Source: Humitalea sp050632385
Lineage (GTDB): Bacteria; Pseudomonadota; Alphaproteobacteria; Acetobacterales; Acetobacteraceae
Assembly: GCF_050632385.1 (NCBI RefSeq)
Contig: NZ_CP192599.1
Span: forward strand, 5,022,001-5,086,000
Direction: 5' to 3'
DNA length: 64,000 bases
Shown here: piece after piece, positions 1 to 7,895 of the stretch
Layout: each line of letters opens with the position of its first letter
How positions within the stretch are numbered: position 1 is the stretch's first letter
Notes under the pieces: generated by a model
Seen by the model: only the letters and a program-made list of their open reading frames with translations
Told to the model about the DNA's origin: nothing
Database searches by the model: none
Translations under genes and position numbers: made by a program

Positions 1-459
1 CGCACCGCGCGCGCCGGCGCGTCGGGTGAGGCGGTGGCGCTGGTCAGCCCCGACGACATCTCCCTGCTGCGCGCGATCGAGAAGCTGACTCGCCAGCAGG
101 TTCCCGCCTCCGGCGACGTGCCGCTGCCGGGCGCGCCCATTCCCAAGCCCGCGCCGCGCGGCCAGGGCCGGCAGCAGCAGAACCGCGGTGGCGAACATCG
201 TGGCGGCGGCGGCGGACGCGATCCGCGCCGCGCGGCGGCCCCCGCGGGCCACGCCCCGGCGCGGCGCCCCGATGCGCCCCGTCCGGCCGCCCCGCGTGGC
301 GCGCCAGGTGGTGCCGGCCGCCATGCCTCACCGTCGGCCCCGCGCGAAGCGGCCGAGGGCCGCAAGGACCGTGGCTGGCGCGACCAGGATTTCCGTGACG
401 GCGGCGCGTCGGACGGCGGCAATAGCGAATTGCCGGCCTTCCTGCGCCGCGGGCGGTAG
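1..459 (+). CDS. DEAD-box RNA helicase, C-terminal fragment (5' truncated by window edge)
   Basis: The reading frame is open from base 1 and ends at TAG 457-459, so only the last 152 residues are visible. It begins with RTARAGASGEAVALVSPDD, the end of helicase motif VI and the following strand typical of RhlE/DeaD-type DEAD-box RNA helicases. This is followed by a low-complexity tail rich in Arg, Gly, Pro and Ala with RGG-like patches and a final LPAFLRRGR. Such basic tails bind RNA non-specifically. The role would be ATP-dependent RNA unwinding in ribosome assembly or mRNA decay. The exact subfamily cannot be fixed from this fragment. The gene converges on the one ending at 756, with a palindrome-rich spacer between. 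Confidence 0.85.
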   Translation, partial: RTARAGASGEAVALVSPDDISLLRAIEKLTRQQVPASGDVPLPGAPIPKPAPRGQGRQQQNRGGEHRGGGGGRDPRRAAAPAGHAPARRPDAPRPAAPRGAPGGAGRHASPSAPREAAEGRKDRGWRDQDFRDGGASDGGNSELPAFLRRGR

Positions 460-507
460 GACCCAGCATCGTCCGGGCGGCAACGCTCGGGCGGGTTGCG
501 GCATGCT

Positions 508-738
508 GGGGAGGTTGCGCCATGGAGAGGGCTTCGCCCCCTCCAGACCTCCCCCACCAGGGGCCGCCGCCCCTGGACCGGCGGGATGTATTGGTAAAAT
601 AAAGGGAGGGGCATCGCTGGTGCGCCCTACGCGAGACGCGGTCTCGCCCCTCCCTTTATTTTACCAAATCCCGTGGGTTCCAAGGGGCCACGGCCCCTTG
701 GTGGGGAGAGTTTGAGAGGGGCGAAGCCCCTTTCAAAG
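508..738. repeat. Composite palindromic intergenic element (REP/BIME-like)
   Basis: The spacer between two convergent genes is almost wholly palindromic. In order it holds an imperfect hairpin around 523-544 (GCTTCGC core), a perfect 8-bp stem 557-564/569-576, a perfect 22-bp inverted repeat 591-612/646-667, a perfect 10-bp stem 680-689/692-701, and an imperfect hairpin 711-737 with a GCGAAGC core. The left outer arm (about 521-577), read in reverse complement, resembles the right outer arm (about 680-738), so the whole is one nested inverted repeat. The 21-mer 511-531 recurs inverted at 6024-6044. This fits a REP/BIME-type dispersed element that may also act as a bidirectional terminator. 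Confidence 0.8.
591..667. repeat. Perfect 22-bp inverted repeat with nested hairpin
   Basis: The arms are TTGGTAAAATAAAGGGAGGG plus GC (591-612) and their exact reverse complement at 646-667, separated by 33 nt. Within the loop, GCGAGAC 631-637 pairs with GTCTCGC 641-647, so two alternative stems share the right boundary. The AT-rich outer half of the arm is out of character for the GC-rich surroundings. Read from either strand, the arm gives a GC-rich stem base followed by T-rich sequence, like a bidirectional intrinsic terminator. It could also be the core of a mobile palindromic unit. Confidence 0.85.
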
Positions 739-755
739 CGCGACTTCCCCATTAT

Positions 756-1667
756 TCAGAAATTCCAGCGGACCGTCGGCGCTTCGTCGAAGACGATTCC
801 CAGGGTCTGGCCATAGGCCCGCGCCCGCACGGCCAGGCGCGACACCGCCCCCCCCTGGCCGTTCGAGCAGCGCTGGCATTGCGGCCTGAACAGCAGGTCC
901 GGCAGTTCGATATCGAGCGCCAGGAACAATTGTCGAAATCCTTCGCTGACCAAAAACTTCGGCACCACATGGTCGGCGATGTAATAGGGGCACGGATACT
1001 CTGTCCCGCAGGTATGGCAGCCGCCGCGCCGGACATTGCCGCCGATGGTCTGGATATCCAGCCCCTGCACCGGGCTGACGAAGGGTCCCGTCGCCGCGAC
1101 GCAATTCTTTCGGATGCCGATGGTATGCGGTGACTTGGTGCCGGTCAGCAGGGACTTCTGCGTGCCGGTCAGGTCATCGATGAAATCGGGGATATCCTTG
1201 TTCGCCATGTTGGAGATCTGCGCGACCAGCGGTGCCTGCTGATCGCTGCAGCGCTTGCATTGCGGGAAGAGGTAGGTCTTGTCCCGCGTCTCCAGGCAGT
1301 CGCGCGCGAGTTTCGGCAATTGGGTCGGCGGGCAATGGTCGCCGGTCCAGGGCTGGTCGCGATCTGTCTCGGCATGGGTCAGGCAGGTGTGGCAGCCATG
1401 GGCCAGGCCGATCACCTGGACCGCGGTCTTGACCGCGAAGCCGGCATCGAAGCGATAGGTCTGCCAATCGCCGGTCAGCACCGCGTAGGTCTGCTCGTCG
1501 TCCACGCCGGTCCAGGCCGCGTCCGAGGAACTGGACGCGAACTCGGCCTCGATCAGGTCCTTGATCGCCAGGCCCTCGGCGCTGATGTCCAACTTGGCGC
1601 GCTTGATGCGGTTGTCGACCTGGACGGACAGGCGCCCGCTCTTCCGCTTGAGCTTGTTCTCCGACAT
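756..1667 (-). CDS. Uncharacterised protein with two HNH-like zinc/treble-clef repeats
   Basis: A 303-residue protein; the frame is open further upstream, but the ATG at 1667 begins MSENKLKRK and looks the best start. Two related modules are visible. Module 1 has CHTC (92-95), GDHCPP (109-114) and CKRC (137-140). Module 2 has CHTC (217-220), ADHVVP (231-236) and CQRC (264-267). Paired CxxC knuckles around a D-H-x-x-P strand are the pattern of HNH-type treble-clef nucleases, so an internal duplication is likely. The third catalytic Asn/His of a classic HNH is not obvious. No signal peptide is seen. Nuclease activity is an inference, and a purely structural zinc protein is possible. Confidence 0.65.
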   Translation of the reverse strand: MSENKLKRKSGRLSVQVDNRIKRAKLDISAEGLAIKDLIEAEFASSSSDAAWTGVDDEQTYAVLTGDWQTYRFDAGFAVKTAVQVIGLAHGCHTCLTHAETDRDQPWTGDHCPPTQLPKLARDCLETRDKTYLFPQCKRCSDQQAPLVAQISNMANKDIPDFIDDLTGTQKSLLTGTKSPHTIGIRKNCVAATGPFVSPVQGLDIQTIGGNVRRGGCHTCGTEYPCPYYIADHVVPKFLVSEGFRQLFLALDIELPDLLFRPQCQRCSNGQGGAVSRLAVRARAYGQTLGIVFDEAPTVRWNF

Positions 1668-1869
1668 CGCTCGCGACCTCCCGCAGGTCCATCCCGGTGT
1701 GCGGTACGCCCGCAGGGGCGCCACGGTCGGCGACGCTATCGTTCGGCTTAGGGTTTTGCACAGGACATTCGCGTATGCGGGGCCGATTGCCGCGGTGCAC
1801 AAAACTGTCTCTGGTCTTCTGGTCGGGGCGCCCCATATGTTGCGCTGCACCATACTGGAGTGCCTTAGC

Positions 1870-2016
1870 ATGCCCGACACCAACCAGCCTGACACCACGC
1901 AGTCCCAGGACCTGCCGAGCTTCGCCGCCGATGGCGCGGCGATGACGCCGGTCCTGCCTGGCAAGCCGCGGGAAACGCCCGAGGCCGACGCCGAGGGCCC
2001 CTCGACGGCCGACTGA
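1870..2016 (+). CDS. Small hypothetical protein (48 aa)
   Basis: ATG 1870 to TGA 2014-2016 gives 48 residues beginning MPDTNQPDTTQSQDLPSF and ending EGPSTAD. It is acidic, rich in Pro, Thr and Ala, with no hydrophobic segment, and looks intrinsically disordered. It is divergent from the HNH-like gene, with about 200 bp between them containing the imperfect inverted repeat GTTTTGCAC/GTGCACAAAAC (1753-1761/1795-1805). No good ribosome-binding site is seen. Coding status rests only on the open frame and the plausible composition. Confidence 0.35.
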   Translation: MPDTNQPDTTQSQDLPSFAADGAAMTPVLPGKPRETPEADAEGPSTAD

Positions 2017-2163
2017 CGCAACACATCGGGCCGCGCGGGCAATCCATTCGCGCGCGCGGCCGGAGATGCAGGCGGTCGAAACCGCAAAAACCATTCAAAT
2101 TCAAATATTTGCGGGTACCGGCGCGTGGACCCCGCGGCGTTTTGCCTGGCATTCGCCCCGCCG

Positions 2164-2847
2164 CTAGGCCCGGCCCCATTGCCGCCAAGCGCGCCGCCCC
2201 ATCCAAAACCCCATCAGCACCCCGCCCGACACCCCCGCCAGCGGCATGACCCCGAAGGCGACGCCCATGGCAAAGGCGCCTTCGCGTTGGGACACATCCA
2301 GCGCCGCCCCGATGGCCCCGGCGACGACCACGCCCAGGATCGCGCCGCCGATGGCCCCCAGCACGAACCCAACCGCACCGCGCAGCAGCGCCCGCCCCAA
2401 CCGCGTCGGCCGCCCGCCCTGCGTCGCCCCCAGCAGTCCGCCCCCCGCCATGGTCGCCGCGATGATCGCCCACATCGGCGCATCGGAGGACCACAGGCTG
2501 GTCGGCAGCAGGGTCGCCCGCGCGACCATGTAGAGCAGGAAGCCGGCCGGCAGCCCCAGCACCGCCCCCACCACCAGCCCGGCGACGGCGGCCGTGGCCG
2601 TCCCCGCCGGCTGTCCCGCCGGCAGCGGCGGCGGCCCCAGCCTGGCGCGCATCGCTGTCAGGCGATGGAACAGCGCGTCGCCATCCCCATCGGGATCCGC
2701 GGCGTCGATCAGCGCGGCGAAAGCCGGGCGCTCGGCGGCGGGCAGCCTGGCGTCGATCTCCCGCACCAGGGCATCGATCGAGGGGCCAAGAACCTCGCGC
2801 CGCTGCCGCGTGATGATGTCGATGCGGCTTGGTGGATCGTCTGGCAC
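2164..2847 (-). CDS. Hypothetical multi-pass membrane protein
   Basis: A 227-residue protein not recognised as a named family. The first 85 residues are soluble and charged, beginning MPDDPPSRIDIITRQRREVL. They are followed by about four hydrophobic segments (roughly 87-110, 127-145, 158-185 and 190-215), very rich in Gly and Ala with GxxxG-like packing, and a basic end (MGRRAWRQWGRA). The layout suggests a cytosolic N-terminal domain and an inner-membrane glycine-zipper bundle. It lies 40 bp upstream of lipB on the same strand; the order, lipB then this gene, allows co-transcription. Confidence 0.6.
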   Translation of the reverse strand: MPDDPPSRIDIITRQRREVLGPSIDALVREIDARLPAAERPAFAALIDAADPDGDGDALFHRLTAMRARLGPPPLPAGQPAGTATAAVAGLVVGAVLGLPAGFLLYMVARATLLPTSLWSSDAPMWAIIAATMAGGGLLGATQGGRPTRLGRALLRGAVGFVLGAIGGAILGVVVAGAIGAALDVSQREGAFAMGVAFGVMPLAGVSGGVLMGFWMGRRAWRQWGRA

Positions 2848-2887
2848 GCGGCATCAGACGACGCCCATCCGGCCGCGTCCAGCAGCG

Positions 2888-3544
2888 TCAGCCGAAGGCG
2901 CCGGGCCAGGCGGCGCGCAGGGCCGCGTCCAGATCGGCCATGGTCGCGGGGATGCCCAGGTCGCGCAGGCTGGTCACCCCATGCTGGCGGATGCCGCAGG
3001 GCACGATGCCGCCGAAATGCGACAGGTCGGGCGCGACGTTCACCGCGATGCCGTGCCAGGCGACCCAGCGGGTGATGCGCACGCCGATGGCCGCGACCTT
3101 GTCTTCACGCCCGCCGGGTCGTGCGACCCAAAGCCCGATCCGCCCCTCCCGCCGTTCCGCCACCACGCCGAACCGGGCGAGTGCGGCGATCACCCAGCCC
3201 TCCAGCGCCTGGACATAGGCGCGCACGTCGCGCGGCGGGATGGCGCGGCCGTCGCGGGTCAGGTCCAGCATCACATAGGCGGTGCGCTGCCCGGGGCCGT
3301 GATAGGTCCATTGCCCGCCGCGCCCGGCGGCGAAGACCGGGAAGCGCGCGTCCAGCATGCCCTCGGGCGTGGCGGAGGTGCCGGAGGTATAGGTCGGCGG
3401 GTGTTCGACCAGCCAGACCAGGTCCCCCGCTGTTCCGGCCCGGATGGCGGCGGCCCGGGCGGCCATGGCGGCCAGCCCCTGGGGGTAGGGCAGCAGGCCG
3501 GGTGCAGTTAGCCACGCGGGGCCAGTTGAACCATTCCCTGTCAT
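2888..3544 (-). CDS. lipB: Octanoyl-[ACP]:protein N-octanoyltransferase LipB
   Basis: A 218-residue protein that transfers octanoate from acyl carrier protein to a lysine of lipoyl domains (pyruvate and 2-oxoglutarate dehydrogenases, glycine cleavage H protein), the first step of lipoate synthesis before LipA. Hallmarks are RGGQWTYHGPGQ (75-86), Lys149 in DKVAAIGVRI and catalytic Cys183 in GGIVPCGI. Length matches the family. The ATG at 3544 leaves a normal LipB lead of 15 residues before GLLPY, and no alternative ATG follows. The start lies only 20 bp from the tRNA-Leu gene transcribed the other way, so the lipB promoter must overlap the tRNA. Confidence 0.95.
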   Translation of the reverse strand: MTGNGSTGPAWLTAPGLLPYPQGLAAMAARAAAIRAGTAGDLVWLVEHPPTYTSGTSATPEGMLDARFPVFAAGRGGQWTYHGPGQRTAYVMLDLTRDGRAIPPRDVRAYVQALEGWVIAALARFGVVAERREGRIGLWVARPGGREDKVAAIGVRITRWVAWHGIAVNVAPDLSHFGGIVPCGIRQHGVTSLRDLGIPATMADLDAALRAAWPGAFG

Positions 3545-3564
3545 CGGCTATGCCCCGCCACTCT

Positions 3565-3650
3565 GCGGTCGTGGCGGAATGGTAGACGCGCCAGCTTGAG
3601 GTGCTGGTAGGGGCAACCCTGTGGAAGTTCGAATCTTCTCGACCGCACCA
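3565..3650 (+). tRNA. tRNA-Leu (anticodon GAG)
   Basis: An 86-nt cloverleaf including an encoded CCA. The acceptor GCGGTCG (3565-3571) pairs with CGACCGC, followed by A and CCA (3648-3650). The anticodon stem CCAGC/GCTGG encloses the loop TTGAGGT, giving anticodon GAG, which reads CTC/CTT leucine codons. A long variable arm, as expected of tRNA-Leu, precedes the T arm with GTTCGAAT. It lies between lipB (opposite strand) and maeB, with a T-run (GTTTTTGTTC) directly after CCA that may help termination. Confidence 0.97.
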
Positions 3651-3718
3651 GTTTTTGTTCCCGCGTTGCCTTGATCGTCTCACCCGCCCATCTTGCGGGA
3701 AGGACATAGGGGACCGGC

Positions 3719-5986
3719 ATGGACGAAGATTTCCGCAAGGCAGCGCTGGACTACCACCGCCTGCCGCGGCCGGGCAAACTCTCGCTCGAACCCACCAAGC
3801 GGATGGCGACGCAGCGCGACCTGGGGCTTGCCTATTCCCCCGGTGTCGCCGCCGCCTGCGATGCGATCGTGGCCGACCCTGAGGCCGTCTGGGACCTGAC
3901 CACCCGCGGCAACCTCGTCGCCGTCATCACCAATGGCACGGCGGTGCTGGGCCTCGGCGCCATCGGCGCGCTGGCCAGCAAGCCGGTGATGGAGGGCAAG
4001 GCCGTCCTGCTGAAGAAATTTGCCGGCATCGATTCGATCGACCTGGAGGTCGAGGAACGCGACCCGCAGAAATTCATCGAGGTCGTGGCCCCGCTCGAAC
4101 CCACCTTCGGCGCCATCATCCTTGAGGACATCAAGGCCCCCGAGTGCTTCATCATCGAGGCCGAGTTGCGGTCGCGGATGAAGATCCCCGTCTTCCACGA
4201 CGACCAGCACGGCACTGCCATCACCGTCGCCGCCGCCATCGTCAACGGGCTGGTGCTGCAGGGCAAGAAACTGTCCGAGGTGAAGGTCGTCAACACCGGC
4301 GGCGGCGCCGCGGCGCTCGCCTGCCTCGACCTGCTGCTGAGCATGGGGCTGAAGCGGGAAAACGTCACCGTCTGCGACATCCTGGGCGTGGTCTACGAAG
4401 GCCGCACCGAACAGATGGACCCGTGGAAGGCGAAATACGCCCGCGTCACCAACGAACGCACCTTGGAAGACGCGCTGCCGGGCGCCGATATCTTCCTCGG
4501 CCTGTCCGCCCCGCGCGTGCTGAAGCCGGAATGGCTGCATCTGCTGGCGCCAAAGCCGCTGGTGCTGGCGCTGGCCAATCCGGAACCGGAAATCCTGCCC
4601 GAGGCGGTGCGCGCCGCGCGCCCCGACGCGATCGTCGCGACCGGCCGCACGGATTATCCGAACCAGGTCAACAACGTCCTCTGCTTCCCCTTCCTGTTCC
4701 GGGGCGCGCTGGATGTGCGGGCGACCACGATCAACAAGGAGATGACCATCGCGGCGGTCGAGGCCATCGCGGGCCTGGCGCGCAAGGAAGCCAGCGAGGC
4801 CGTCGCCTCCGCCTATGGCGGTTCCGCGCCGGTCTTCGGGCCGGACTACATCATCCCCAAGCCCTTCGACCCGCGGTTGATTCTTGAGGTCGCCCCGGCG
4901 GTCGCCAAGGCCGCCGCCGAAAGCGGCGTCGCGCGCAAGCCGATCGAGGATTTCGCCGCCTATCGCAGCGAATTGGAACGCTTCGTCTTCCGCTCCGGCA
5001 ACCTGATGCGCCCGGTGTTCGAAGCCGCCCGCGCCCAGCCCCGCACCGTCGTCTATGCGGAGGGCGAGGATGAACGGACCCTGCGCGCCGTGCAGACGGT
5101 GCTGGACGAGGGCATCGCCGAACCCATCCTGCTCGGCCGGCGGGAGGTCATCGAATCACGCGCCCATGCCATGGGGCTGCGGATGGATTTTTCGGAAAGC
5201 GTGCGGATCCTGGATCCGGCGCAGGACCACGCGGTGTTCGATCCCCTGGCGAAAATCTACCAGGTGAAGGTTGGCCGCCGCGGCATCCCGCCCGATGCGG
5301 CGGAACGCGCGGTCGCCGGGCGGCCGACGGTCGCGGCGGCGTTGCTGCTCGAAGCCGGGTTGGCGGATGCGGCCATCTGCGGCGGCACCGGCGAATGGAT
5401 GCGCCACTGGTACCAGGCGCATGACGTGATCGGCCAGGCGGATGGCGTGTCGCGTGTCTATGCGCTGTCGGCGCTGATCCTGCCGCAGGGCCACCTGTTC
5501 TTCGTGGACACGCACCTGGTGCTGGACCCGACGGCGGAACAGATCGCGGAGATGACCCTGCTCGCGGCCGAACAGGTGCGGGCCTTTGGCATCGTGCCCA
5601 AGGCGGCGCTGCTGTCGCATTCGTCCTTCGGCGCATCCCACGCGCCGGGGGCCAAGAAGATGCGGGTGGCGCTGCGGCTGATCCGCGCCGCCGCGCCCGA
5701 GCTTGAAGTGGATGGCGAAATGCACGCCGACGCGGCCCTGGTCCCGGCGATCCGCGACAAGGCGGTGCCCGACAGCCGGCTGACGGAGACCGCCAACCTG
5801 CTGGTCATGCCGGGGCTGGATGCGGCCAACATCAGCCTGAACCTGCTGAAGGCGGCCAGCGACGGCTTGATGGTCGGCCCGCTGCTGCTGGGGATGCGCA
5901 AGCCGATCCATGTGCTGGTGCCGAGCGTCACCGCGCGCGGCATCGCCAATGTGACGGCGCTGGCGGTGGCCCAGGCGCGGCAGTAA
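3719..5986 (+). CDS. maeB: NADP-dependent malic enzyme fused to phosphotransacetylase-like domain (MaeB)
   Basis: A 755-residue, two-domain protein, the standard size for MaeB. The malic enzyme half (about 1-420) oxidatively decarboxylates malate to pyruvate and makes NADPH. Visible motifs are YSPGVAAACDAI (39-50, with Tyr39), MEGKAVLLKK with Lys94, VFHDDQHGTAI (158-168) and a Gly-rich NAD(P) site around VVNTGGGAAAL. The second half (about 430-755) resembles phosphate acetyl/butyryltransferase and in this family is usually regulatory (acetyl-CoA inhibition). The ATG at 3719 starts MDEDFRKAALDYHR, the usual N-terminus. The gene is monocistronic and converges on the one ending at 6051, with a hairpin between. 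Confidence 0.95.
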   Translation: MDEDFRKAALDYHRLPRPGKLSLEPTKRMATQRDLGLAYSPGVAAACDAIVADPEAVWDLTTRGNLVAVITNGTAVLGLGAIGALASKPVMEGKAVLLKKFAGIDSIDLEVEERDPQKFIEVVAPLEPTFGAIILEDIKAPECFIIEAELRSRMKIPVFHDDQHGTAITVAAAIVNGLVLQGKKLSEVKVVNTGGGAAALACLDLLLSMGLKRENVTVCDILGVVYEGRTEQMDPWKAKYARVTNERTLEDALPGADIFLGLSAPRVLKPEWLHLLAPKPLVLALANPEPEILPEAVRAARPDAIVATGRTDYPNQVNNVLCFPFLFRGALDVRATTINKEMTIAAVEAIAGLARKEASEAVASAYGGSAPVFGPDYIIPKPFDPRLILEVAPAVAKAAAESGVARKPIEDFAAYRSELERFVFRSGNLMRPVFEAARAQPRTVVYAEGEDERTLRAVQTVLDEGIAEPILLGRREVIESRAHAMGLRMDFSESVRILDPAQDHAVFDPLAKIYQVKVGRRGIPPDAAERAVAGRPTVAAALLLEAGLADAAICGGTGEWMRHWYQAHDVIGQADGVSRVYALSALILPQGHLFFVDTHLVLDPTAEQIAEMTLLAAEQVRAFGIVPKAALLSHSSFGASHAPGAKKMRVALRLIRAAAPELEVDGEMHADAALVPAIRDKAVPDSRLTETANLLVMPGLDAANISLNLLKAASDGLMVGPLLLGMRKPIHVLVPSVTARGIANVTALAVAQARQ

Positions 5987-6010
5987 CCGTCGGGGGGAAG
6001 GGCGCGCCTT

Positions 6011-6048
6011 GAGAGGGGCTTCGCCCTCTCCATGGCGCAACCTCCCTC
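6011..6048. repeat. Partial copy of the 508-738 palindromic element; terminator-like hairpin
   Basis: Bases 6024-6044 (CCCTCTCCATGGCGCAACCTC) are the exact reverse complement of 511-531. The adjoining 6011-6030 forms the same GAGAGGG...GCTTCGC...CCCTCTC hairpin seen at 522-544. It again lies between the 3' ends of two convergent genes (maeB and the one ending at 6051), which suggests a shared terminator or REP function. Confidence 0.8.
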
Positions 6049-6050
6049 CA

Positions 6051-7019
6051 TCACGGAAACGTCACGTCGCAGACGATCGGCGCGTGGTCGCTGCCGCCCA
6101 GGGCCAAGGCATTGGCCATGGTATTGCTGCCGGGCAGCAGCGTGAGCGTCGCGCCTGGCGGTCCGATGACGTGGCACCAGCCATCTTCGCTGCCCAGCGC
6201 CACGCCGCCGTAGATATGGGCGACCGCCGCGGGGCTGATGTTCAGGTCGCCGACCAGCAGCGTGCGGGCCGGGAAAGGGCCGGCGCCGCAGAGGAATTTC
6301 TTGAACAACAGGTTCGCCGCGACCGCGACCTCGCCGCCGGATCCCTCGCCGGCAATCCCCTCATTGCCCGTCGCCAGGCCGAGGCGCGTGAGGGTGGTGT
6401 CCCCGCCGAGTGGGGCGTGCCAGTGGTAGATCGTGACCTGCGCCAGCCCGTCGGCCACCCGGACCATTTTTGGCCGTCGATGCGCCAACAGGTCGGCCCG
6501 CCGTTGGATCGGCCCGGTCAGCTTCTCTTCGCACAGGATGCGATCGGTGATCACGGGGCGGTTGGCGGTGCCGCCGAGCAATTTGCCCTTGGATCCGCGG
6601 ATGATCGATGCGTGCTTGCCGGGTGCGAAGACCCATTCGCGGACATCCGGATTGAAGGCGTAATTCAAATCCGCGGTTTCGCCTGGCGGGTATGGTAAAA
6701 TTCCCAGTGGCGCAGTCAGGACATTGTAATAGGCACCCCGCCCGACGCCGCCCCCGCCTGTGACCGCCGGGCCAAGGAAATTCCCTTCGCCGAAGGCCGT
6801 CCTCAGCACCTTCTTGTTGGCGCTGCCCAACGCGGCATCCGCGTCGACCAGCAGCATGCTGGCGTAGGTGTTCTTCTCGGATTCCGCCGCGGTGTAATTC
6901 TTCGATCCCTCCTGCAGGAAAGCGTAATTGATCGCGTTGGCGGTCTTGTAGGTCTCAAGCCTTGCGCGCTTGACCAGGTCGTCCATCCCAAGGCAATTCC
7001 ACGTCATCACGCGAATCAT
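6051..7019 (-). CDS. Endonuclease/exonuclease/phosphatase-fold protein
   Basis: A 322-residue protein from the ATG at 7019 (MIRVMTWNCLGMDD); an in-frame ATG five codons upstream is the alternative. The start pattern VMTWNCLG, the LQEGSKNY region (metal-binding Gln/Glu), LLVGDLNISP (about 265-275) and the closing SDHAPIVCDVTF are the classic motifs of the DNase I/exonuclease III/inositol phosphatase superfamily, including the terminal catalytic Asp-His. Substrate cannot be told: related proteins are nucleases, phosphodiesterases or toxins such as CdtB. No signal peptide is apparent. It is divergent from the VWA gene, with a 177-bp spacer. Confidence 0.75.
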   Translation of the reverse strand: MIRVMTWNCLGMDDLVKRARLETYKTANAINYAFLQEGSKNYTAAESEKNTYASMLLVDADAALGSANKKVLRTAFGEGNFLGPAVTGGGGVGRGAYYNVLTAPLGILPYPPGETADLNYAFNPDVREWVFAPGKHASIIRGSKGKLLGGTANRPVITDRILCEEKLTGPIQRRADLLAHRRPKMVRVADGLAQVTIYHWHAPLGGDTTLTRLGLATGNEGIAGEGSGGEVAVAANLLFKKFLCGAGPFPARTLLVGDLNISPAAVAHIYGGVALGSEDGWCHVIGPPGATLTLLPGSNTMANALALGGSDHAPIVCDVTFP

Positions 7020-7196
7020 CGAAGCCCGCCCCAAGATGGTTGCCGCATCGACGCTACCGGCGCGCCCCTGGCGGCTCCAGGCACCGGCACATTCACAATC
7101 GAGACCTCACGCATAATTGGGCCGTTCGCGTGTGACAACGGTCGGCAGGCCGCCCAGGTGCTAGGCACCCAGGCCGCAACGCCCCATATGCGCTGC

Positions 7197-7895
7197 ATGG
7201 CCGATACGCCCGCCAAACGCACCGATCCCGCCGTCGCGGCCTTCCTGGCCAAGGTCGCCGCCATGCCGGCCGTCCGCACCGCCGGCACGCCGGGGCGGCT
7301 GATCTTCGCCCTCGATGCCACCGCCAGTCGCCAGCACAGTTGGGACCAGGCCTGCCATCTGCAGGCCCAGATGTTCCACGCGGCGGCCGAGGTCGGCAGC
7401 CTGGCCGTGTCGCTCTGCTATTTCCGCGGCTTCATGGAATTCGCCGGCACACCCTTCCTGACCGATCCCGATGACATGACGCGGCGGATGACCGGCGTGC
7501 GCTGCCTGGGCGGCCAGACGCAGATCCTGCGCGTGCTGCGCCATGCCATGGCGGAAACCACGAAAACCCGCGTCAACGCCCTGGTCTTCGTCGGCGACGC
7601 GGTGGAGGAGGATGTGGACGCGCTGTGCCACGCCGCCGGTGAACTCGGGTTGCGTGGCACGCCGGTCTTCGTCTTCCACGAAGGCGGGCATCCGATCGCG
7701 GCCAATGCCTTTCGCCAGATCGCCCGCGTGTCCGGCGGGGCCTATGCGCCCTTCGACGCCGGCAGTGCGGGGGCCTTGCGCGACCTGTTGCGGGCGGTGG
7801 CGGTCTTTGCGGCCGGCGGGCGGCGGGCGCTGGCGGCGCTGGCCGGGCCGGCGGCCGCGCGGATCGCTGGGCAATTGCCGGCGCCGGCGCGCTGA
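7197..7895 (+). CDS. VWA-like protein
   Basis: A 232-residue protein from the ATG at 7197 (MADTPAKRTD); an in-frame ATG at 7188 is also possible. Residues 34-44 read RLIFALDATAS, where D40-x-T42-x-S44 fits a MIDAS metal site of von Willebrand factor A domains. Later strands NALVFVGDAVEED and GTPVFVFHEGG follow the alternating alpha/beta layout. The C-terminus is Ala-rich. The stop codon overlaps the start of the J-domain gene by one base, so the two are translationally coupled and probably work together, perhaps as a chaperone-assisted membrane assembly. The partner or substrate is unknown. Confidence 0.65.
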   Translation: MADTPAKRTDPAVAAFLAKVAAMPAVRTAGTPGRLIFALDATASRQHSWDQACHLQAQMFHAAAEVGSLAVSLCYFRGFMEFAGTPFLTDPDDMTRRMTGVRCLGGQTQILRVLRHAMAETTKTRVNALVFVGDAVEEDVDALCHAAGELGLRGTPVFVFHEGGHPIAANAFRQIARVSGGAYAPFDAGSAGALRDLLRAVAVFAAGGRRALAALAGPAAARIAGQLPAPAR

